Assembly: GCA_036583965.1 (NCBI GenBank)
Contig: JAZBQD010000005.1
Coordinates: 1,041,456 to 1,105,455, forward strand
DNA length: 64,000 bases
DNA from: Prunella strophiata
Taxonomy: Eukaryota > Chordata > Aves > Passeriformes > Prunellidae
Direction of reading: 5' to 3'
Numbering within the stretch: position 1 is the stretch's first letter; each line of letters starts with the position of its first letter. Shown here piece by piece: positions 59,101 to 64,000 of the stretch. The notes beneath the pieces are model-generated. The model ran no database searches and had not been told where the DNA came from. It saw nothing but the letters and a program-made list of their open reading frames with translations. Position numbers and translations under genes: made by a program.

Positions 59101-62100
59101 GAGGGTTTGGGGTCAGGGATGGGGTTTGAGGTGAGGGTTTGGGGTCAGGGATGGGGTTTGAGGTGAGGGTTTGGGGTCAGGGGTTGGGGTCAGGGATGGG
59201 GTTTGAGGTGAGGGTTTGGGGTCAGGGATGGGGTTTGAGGTGAGGGTTTGGGGTCAGGGATGGGGTTTGAGGTGAGGGTTTGGGGTCAGGGATGGGGTTT
59301 GGGGTCAGGGGTTGGGGTCAGGGATGGGATTTGGGGTCAGGGCTGGGGTTTGGGGTCAGGGGTTGGGGTCAGGGATGGGGTTTGAGGTGAGGGTTTGGGG
59401 TCAGGGATGGGGTTTGGGGTCAGGGGTTGGGGTCAGGGATGGGATTTGGGGTCAGGGATGGGATTTGGGGTCAGGGATGGGGTTTGAGGTGAGGGTTTGG
59501 GGTCAGGGATGGGATTTGGGGTCAGGGATGGGGTTTGGGGTCAGGGATGGGATTTGGGGTCAGGGATGGGGTTTGGGGTCAGGGATGGGGTTTGGGGTCA
59601 GGGATGGGGTTTGGGGTCAGGGCTGGGGTTTGGGGTCAGGGGTTGGGGTCAGGGATGGGATTTGGGGTCAGGGATGGGGTTTGGGGTCAGGGATGGGGTT
59701 TGGGGTCAGGGGTTGGGGTCAGGGATGGGGTTTGGGGTCAGGGTTTGGGGTCAGGGCTGGGGTTTGGGGTCAGGGGTTGGGGTCAGGGCTGGGGTTTGGG
59801 GTCAGGGGTTGGGGTCAGGGATGGGGTTTGGGGTCAGGGATGGGGTTTGGGGTCAGGGATGGGGTTTGGGGTCAGGGGTTGGGGTCAGGGATGGGGTTTG
59901 GGGTCAGGGATGGGGTTTGGGGTCAGGGATGGGATTTGGGGTCAGGGATGGGATTTGGGGTCAGGGATGGGGTTTGAGGTGAGGGTTTGGGGTCAGGGAT
60001 GGGGTTTGGGGTCAGGGATGGGATTTGGGGTCAGGGATGGGGTTTGGGGTCAGGGATGGGGTTTGAGGTGAGGGTTTGGGGTCAGGGATGGGGTTTGGGG
60101 TCAGGGATGGGGTTTGAGGTGAGGGTTTGGGGTCAGGGCTGGGGTTTGGGGTCGGGATGGGGTTTGGGGTCAGGGATGGGGTTTGGGGTCAGGGATGGGG
60201 TTTGGGGTCAGGGCTGGGGTTTGGGGTCAGGGGTTGGGGTCAGGGATGGGGTTTGGGGTCAGGGATGGGGTTTGGGGTCAGGGATGGGGTTTGGGTCAGG
60301 GGTTGGGGTCAGGGATGGGGTTGGGGTCAGGGATGGGGTTTGGGGTCAGGGATGGGATTTGGGGTCAGGGATGGGGTTTGGGGTCGGGATGGGGTTTGGG
60401 GTCAGGGCTGGGGTTTGGGGTCAGGGATGGGGTTGGGGTCAGGGATGGGGTTTGGGGTCAGGGGTGGGGTTTTGGGGTCAGGGGTTGGGGTCAGGGCTGG
60501 GGTTTGGGGTCAGGGATGGGGTTTGAGGTGAGGGTTTGGGGTCAGGGGTTGGGGTCAGGGATGGGGTTTGGGGTCAGGGATGGGGTTTGGGGTCAGGGAT
60601 GGGGTTTGGGGTCAGGGATGGGATTTGGGGTCAGGGGTTGGGGTCAGGGTTTGGGGTCAGGGGTGGGGTTTGGGGTCAGGGGTTGGGGTCAGGGATGGGG
60701 TTTGGGTCAGGGGTTGGGGTCAGGGTTTGGGGTCAGGGGTTGGGGTCAGGGATGGGGTTTGGGTCAGGGATGGGGTTGGGGTCAGGGATGGGGTTTGGGT
60801 CAGGGGTTGGGGTCAGGGATGGGGTTTGGGGTCAGGGATGGGGTTTGGGGTCAGGGATGGGGTTTGGGGTCAGGGATGGGATTTGGGGTCAGGGATGGGG
60901 TTTGGGTCAGGATGGGGTTTGGGTCAGGGTTTGGGGTCAGGGGTGGGGTTTTGGGGTCAGGGATGGGGTTTGGGGTCAGGGATGGGGTTTGGGGTCAGGG
61001 CTGGGGTTTGGGGTCAGGGTTTGGGGTCAGGGGTGGGGTTTGGGGTCAGGGTTTGGGGTCAGGGATGGGGTTTGGGGTCAGGGATGGGGTTTGGGGTCAG
61101 GGATGGGGTTGGGGTCAGGGATGGGGTTTGGGGTCAGGGATGGGGTTTGGGGTCAGGGATGGGGTTTGGGGTCAGGGATGGGGTTTGGGGTCAGGGATGG
61201 GGTTTGAGGTGAGGGTTTGGGGTCAGGGATGGGGTTTGAGGTGAGGGTTTGGGGTCAGGGGTGGGGTTTGGGGTCAGGGATGGGGTTTGGGGTCAGGGTT
61301 TGGGGTCAGGGATGGGGTTTGGGGTCAGGGATGGGGTTTGAGGTGAGGGTTTGGGCTCCGGGTTGGAGTTTGGGGGTCAGGGTTGGAGTTTGGGGGTCAG
61401 GGTTGGAGTCTCGGGGTCCCCAGCACCCACTGCTGGCCCTGCCCACCCCCCAAATCCTACAGATTACAGGAAGACCAGCCTGGCCCCATATGTGAAGGTC
61501 TTTGAGCAGTTTGTGGAGGGGATGGAGAGTGCCCGGCGGGGAGAGCGGATCCGTCGCAGCGGTGGGTGCCCCAAAAAACCCCAAAGGGGGCCTGTGCCTC
61601 TGAGAAGGGATTTAGGGGCATCCTCTGGGATTTGGGGGTCTGCCCTGCTGGATTTGGGGTCTGTCCTGTTGGATTTGGGGTCTGTCCTGTTGGATTTGGG
61701 GTCTGTCCTGTTGGATTTGGGGTCTGTCCCTTTGGATTTGGGGGGTCTCTCACTGAATTTTGGGGTCTGTCCCATTGGATTTGGGGTCTGTCCCTCTGGA
61801 TTTGGGGGTATTTTATTGAATTTTGGGGTCTGTCCCTTTGGATTTGGGGGTCTGTCCCTCTGGATTTGGGGGTATTTCATTGGATTTTGGGGTCTGTCCC
61901 TTAGGATTTGGGTGTCTTTAATTGAATTTTGGGATCTTCCCTATTGGATTTTGGGGTCTGTCCCATTGGATTTGGGGGTCTGTCCCTTTGGATTTGGGGG
62001 TCTTTCATTGAATTTTGGGGTCTGTCCCTTTGGATTTGGGGGTCTTTCATTGAATTTTGGGGTCTGCCCTGCTGGATTTGGGGTCTGCCCCTTAGGATTT

Positions 62101-62447
62101 GGGGGGTCTCTCACTGGATTTGGGGTCTGTCCCATTGGATTTGGGGTCTGTCCTGTTGGATTTGGGGGTATTTCATTGGATTTTGGGGTCTGTCCCTCTG
62201 GATTTAGGGTCTGTCCCTTTGAATTTGGGGGGTCTTTCATTGAATTTTGGGGTCTGTCCCTTTGGATTTGGGGGTCTTTCATTCAATTTTGGGGGTCTGT
62301 CCCATTGGGGGACCACCACTGAGAGTTGGTGACAGAGAGGGGACACAAGGAAGGAGCTGAGCAATGGCTGTTGCTGTGAGAGTTTCGTTTTTTCTGGAAC
62401 AACCTTCCCATTTCTCTTTTTTTGCAGATCTTCAAGGAGATTTCTGA
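47108..62447 (+). CDS. PRIM1: PRIM1, DNA primase catalytic (small) subunit
   Basis: Synthesises RNA primers in the polymerase alpha-primase complex. Exons: 47108-47210 ([21 protein letters not shown]), 48348-48505, 48583-48689, 48780-48849, 51573-51707, 53681-53740, 54950-55059, 56303-56524, 57889-57958, 61463-61561, 62428-62447 (DLQGDF, stop). The catalytic acidic motif [12 protein letters not shown] and the zinc-binding Cys set (CC...SADICSKC) are present; LDQFDPF lies in 57889-57958. Two problems. In exon 53681-53740 one extra base near 53719-53724 breaks LS-HP-VHPFIR; the frame is right again at the next exon. Between 57958 and 61463 a family exon of about 30 residues (variable acidic segment) is missing and the flanking phases do not match, so it is lost in the 3-kb repeat. 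Several donors are GTGGGT/GTGGGC and one is GTTCCC. Confidence 0.94.
47220..48180. repeat. PRIM1: 21-bp minisatellite in PRIM1 intron 1
   Basis: Units gggcaccgataccgggcgggg and longer forms with ctctaccggggaccgtg start about ten bases after the donor of exon 1 and run to just before exon 2. Copies are very similar in 47690-47960. Confidence 0.96.
48935..49375. repeat. 9-bp array cacagaatc/cacagaatt, expanded CR1 tail
   Basis: About 48 units of nine bases (acagaatcc, acagaattc, acagaactc) lead directly into CR1 sequence. The CR1 3' end normally carries a few 8-bp ATTCTRTG repeats; here, seen in reverse orientation, that tail seems to have expanded. Because the unit is nine bases, TEFTES-type frames stay open on both strands. 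Confidence 0.85.
49371..50145 (-). mobile_element. CR1 LINE fragment, interrupted by AT-rich insertion, in PRIM1 intron 4
   Basis: tcactgggttggaagagaac, ccaggcagaccattccagag, and gtagagggtgataaggtcag with ttttctccaggataaacaac are reverse-complement CR1 3' sequence. Between about 49605 and 49990 an AT-rich stretch without CR1 similarity has been inserted; its type is not identified. Confidence 0.8.
50195..51565. repeat. Higher-order minisatellite in PRIM1 intron 4
   Basis: The basic unit is about 19-21 bp, ccccccaaaacccatctgtg. About every 170-460 bp it is broken by a conserved 100-bp block (gaccccaaagaggggccggg ... cagcaggtttgtggcaccat ... ggtcaccacagcctgtccc) with ends near 50255, 50460, 50640, 51000 and 51475. 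The last unit directly supplies the sequence before exon 51573, including its weak acceptor cccaaag. Confidence 0.95.
51710..53635. repeat. PRIM1: Minisatellite made from the PRIM1 exon 5 splice donor
   Basis: The exon 5 end and intron start read cctgagcctggtcaag|gtgggtgccaagggggccag. The following 1.9 kb repeats cctgagcctggtgaaggtgggtttggggg and variants (ctgtggaaggtgggt, accatggaggaggtgggt) with a 35-45-bp period. Near-full copies of the junction with gtgggtgccaagggggc recur at about 52255, 52790, 53215. Each unit keeps an AAG|GTGGGT donor-like string. Confidence 0.95.
53765..54900. mobile_element. 1.1-kb AT-rich element with about 100-bp terminal inverted repeats
   Basis: The left end (gacccaaaaatgggacaactgagagg ... 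ttttcagtcttgtgtgaagg) and the right end (ccttcacatgagactgaaa ... cctctcagttatcccaactc) are inverted copies at roughly 80 percent over about 100 bases. A third related end occurs at 57760-57850. The inside is AT-rich, holds a (TA)n run at 53886-53903 and, at 54335-54690, sequence shared with 12285-12560. No transposase frame is seen, so it is non-autonomous. Confidence 0.6.
55078..56255. repeat. Two adjoining minisatellites in PRIM1 intron 7
   Basis: The first, 55078-55265, has units aaaatatggggttaaaatt of 18 bp. The second, 55266-56255, has units of about 19 bp, gggtcctggaagggtaaat, with gggatcc variants and a higher-order pattern. The array ends about 50 bases before the acceptor of exon 56303 (agcccggcag). 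Confidence 0.95.
56575..57365 (+). mobile_element. ERV long terminal repeat with tandem tRNA-Lys primer-binding units
   Basis: An LTR-like block (about 56959-57289) has an AATAAA at 57160-57165 and ends ctcaca, followed by gc and tggcacccaacgtggggc, a lysine-tRNA primer-binding site. Complementarity to tRNA-Lys(CTT) runs far past the usual 18 bases, to the D arm (57292-57356). Three further 129-bp units at 56601, 56730 and 56859 contain the LTR tail, the same binding site and the extended tRNA complement. No viral coding region is present. It lies in a PRIM1 intron. Confidence 0.7.
57545..57680. repeat. (ATAAT)n microsatellite
   Basis: About 25 copies of a five-base unit (taatataata) followed by irregular AT sequence to 57760, in front of PRIM1 exon 57889. 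Confidence 0.95.
58005..58400. repeat. Interstitial telomere-like array (CCCTAA/CCCTGA)
   Basis: Runs of accctaaccctgaccctaa with short stretches of true ccctaaccctaa (for example 58243-58256) lie in the PRIM1 intron after exon 57889. A 60-bp copy of that exon's end and its donor (cctttgctgtccccaccatc acgtatgtcagc) is embedded at 58089-58151. Confidence 0.9.
58401..61425. repeat. 3-kb G-rich minisatellite (ggggtcagggatggggttt)
   Basis: Units of about 19 bp, gggtcagggatggggtttg, with variants ggtcaggggttgg and gaggtgagggttt. The plus strand has runs of three to four G in nearly every unit and almost no C. It fills the space where PRIM1 should carry one more exon. Open frames of [11 protein letters not shown] type are repeat artefacts. 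Confidence 0.97.
61600..62300. repeat. PRIM1: ggatttggggtctgtcc minisatellite in last PRIM1 intron
   Basis: Units of about 27-33 bp such as ttggatttggggtctgtccc and tcattgaattttggggtctg run from about 40 bases after the donor at 61561 to near the acceptor at 62427. Confidence 0.95.
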
Positions 62448-62580
62448 GGCCTTGACACTGCCAGTGTCTCCTGTGCTGTCACTGTCACCTCCTCTGGCCG
62501 TGGGGGTCCCATGGAGCAGCCAAACCCCCTGTCCCTGCCCTGTTTTTGTAATTTTGTACTTTTTTTTCTACACAAAAACC

Positions 62581-62586
62581 ATTAAA
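62581..62586 (+). terminator. PRIM1: poly(A) signal ATTAAA of PRIM1
   Basis: ATTAAA follows the PRIM1 stop by 134 bases in an AT-rich pocket (ttttttctacacaaaaacc before it), then G/T-rich sequence. Confidence 0.7.
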
Positions 62587-62684
62587 TATTTCTGGTCAGC
62601 CGTGTGCTGGGAGGTGCTGAGGGGGGTGGGGGTCCCTGCTCTGCAGTGGGGGGGTCACTGCCCCCAATCTCCTGCCTGGACCCT

Positions 62685-63435
62685 GTCCTGACCCCATAAC
62701 CCTGTCCTGACCCCCTAACCCTGTCCTGACCCCCTAATCCCACCCTGACCCCCTAATCCTGCCTGAACCCTGCCCTGACCCCCTGTCCTGACCCCTTAAC
62801 CCTGCCCTGACCCCCTGTCCTGACCCCCTAACCCTATCCTGACCCCATAAACCCACCTGGACCCCCTACCCCTGACCTGACCCCCTAATCCCACCCTGAC
62901 CCCCTAATCCTGCCTGAACCCTGCCCTGACCCCCTGTTCTGACCCCCTAACCCTGCCCTGACCCCATAAACCCACCTGGACCCCCTGTCCTGATCCCCTA
63001 ATCCTGCCTGGGCCCCTGCCCTAACCCCATAACCCTGCCCTGACCCCCTAACCCTGGACCCCATAACCCCACCTGGACCCCCTGTCCTGACCCCATAACC
63101 CTGCCTGGACCCCCTAACCCTGCCCTGACCCCATAAACCCACCTGGACCCCCCTGTCCTGACCCTCTAACCCTGTCCTGACCCCCTAATCCCACCCTGAC
63201 CCCATAAACCAACCTGGACCCCCTAACTCTGCCTGGACCCCCTAATCCTGCCTGGACCCCCTAATCCTATCCTGACCCCATAAACCCACCTGGACCCCCT
63301 GTCCTGACCCCATAACCCTGCCTGGACCCCCTAACCCTGCCCTGACCCCATAAACCCACCTGGACCCCCTGTCCTGACCCCATAAACCCACCTGGACCCC
63401 CTGTCCTGACCCCATAACCCTGCCTGGACCCCTGC
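62685..63435. repeat. C-rich minisatellite between PRIM1 and the next promoter
   Basis: Units such as ccctgaccccataaaccca and cctggaccccctgtcctgac, with periods of 18-40 bp, fill the spacer. Related cccatccccccctcccg repeats follow to 63545. No gene is seen. Confidence 0.93.
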
Positions 63436-63639
63436 CCCGGGGGGTCCCATCCCCCCCTCCCGAGGGTCCCATCCCCTACCCTGGGGGTCCCATCCCCCCC
63501 TCCCGGTGATCCCATCCCCCCCTCCCGGGGGTCCCATCCCCCACCCCGGGGTCTCCCCACCCCAACCGTGGGGCCCGAACAGAGCCCGGAACTCCGGAGC
63601 GCGGCCCCGGGGACCGGGCCGGACCGTGTTGCCAGGACT

Positions 63640-63730
63640 CTCCCCCTACCCCGGAAGTCCCGCGCTCCCGGAAGTTGCGCTGCCCTCTCGGTCTCTTTCC
63701 GCCGCCATCTTGGGCCCCGCTCCCCGCACA
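63640..63730 (+). promoter_or_regulatory. Promoter and non-coding first exon of the next gene, probably NACA
   Basis: A CpG island holds two ETS-type sites (ccggaagt at 63651-63658 and 63668-63675), a pyrimidine tract (ctctcggtctctttcc, 63685-63700) like a 5'TOP start, and a YY1-like gccgccatcttgg (63701-63713). A donor gcaca|gtgagt ends the exon at 63730. By synteny with human 12q13.3 the gene on this strand after PRIM1 is NACA, a ribosome-associated chaperone subunit whose mRNA is expected to be translationally regulated. No coding exon is in the window. Confidence 0.5.
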
Positions 63731-64000
63731 GTGAGTCCCGCGCCGCCATCGGCCGCCATCCACCGCCATCCGCCGCTCGGGGCGCCGCTCGCCGCTAGCG
63801 GGATGAGCGGGTGGCCGGGAGGACCCGGTTGAGGCCGTCCATGGGGTCGTGGGAGCGCCGGGCAGGGCACAGGGGGCGGCCCCGCGCACCGGGCCGGGGG
63901 GGGGGATGAGGCGGCGGCCTAGGCCCTGGACCGGGACCGGGATCAGGATCGGGCTCTGCTTGTGCCGTGCGGCGGAGCTGCCTCGGTAGATTCTCCCGGC
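63731..64000. other. Start of first intron of the putative NACA gene
   Basis: CpG-rich sequence with cgccgccatc repeats and a G9-10 run at 63895-63904. The open frames here have no recognisable product. Confidence 0.35.

Noticed and set aside
58223..61495. Glycine-rich [11 protein letters not shown] frames
   Set aside because: They are translations of the G-rich minisatellite and appear in more than one frame.

Overview
This window looks like a gene-dense, very GC-rich piece of a bird microchromosome. Three things point to a bird: CR1 retrotransposon fragments, a lens aquaporin and brush-border myosin that resemble chicken proteins as I recall them, and a gene order that is the mirror of human 12q13.3. 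From left to right: MIP (minus, last exon off the window), a second AQP4-like aquaporin gene (minus), a 500-N gap, the last three coding exons of NEMP1 (plus), MYO1A (plus), TAC3 (plus), ZBTB39 (plus), GPR182 (minus), two tandem RDH16/HSD17B6-type short-chain dehydrogenases (minus), PRIM1 (plus) and, at the right edge, a CpG-rich promoter with a non-coding first exon in the place where NACA is expected. No bacterial or phage features are present.

The genes do not form a pathway. They are a conserved syntenic block: lens water channel, nuclear-envelope protein, intestinal microvillus motor, neurokinin B precursor, BTB zinc-finger factor, atypical chemokine receptor, retinoid/steroid dehydrogenases and the DNA primase catalytic subunit. 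The block NEMP1-MYO1A-TAC3-ZBTB39-GPR182-(RDH16/HSD17B6)-PRIM1-(NACA) keeps the human order and relative strands. The aquaporins sit next to it only across the N gap.

The striking property is the amount of tandem repeat. Many introns and spacers are filled with minisatellites: an 18-bp family in the NEMP1 intron, a 2.8-kb 17-bp array in MYO1A, a 35-bp array after TAC3, several kilobases in PRIM1, and telomere-like and G-rich arrays near the PRIM1 3' end. Many start within tens of bases of a 5' splice site, and at least two have copied exon-intron junction sequence into the repeat unit. At two places coding exons expected from the family are absent exactly where an array lies: about 150 residues of the MYO1A tail and one PRIM1 exon. 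Array collapse in the assembly or true exon loss could both explain this.

Six genes (MIP, the AQP4-like gene, MYO1A, ZBTB39, one dehydrogenase, PRIM1) each contain one single-base frame break in otherwise conserved coding sequence, often in a short homopolymer. That pattern suggests assembly indels more than six pseudogenes. Other repeats include CR1 copies that were internally amplified, an ERV long terminal repeat with a tandemly repeated tRNA-Lys primer-binding region, a 1.1-kb element with inverted ends, and a MIR-like SINE. I found no convincing new biological system; the exon-eating, splice-site-anchored minisatellites are the most unusual feature.
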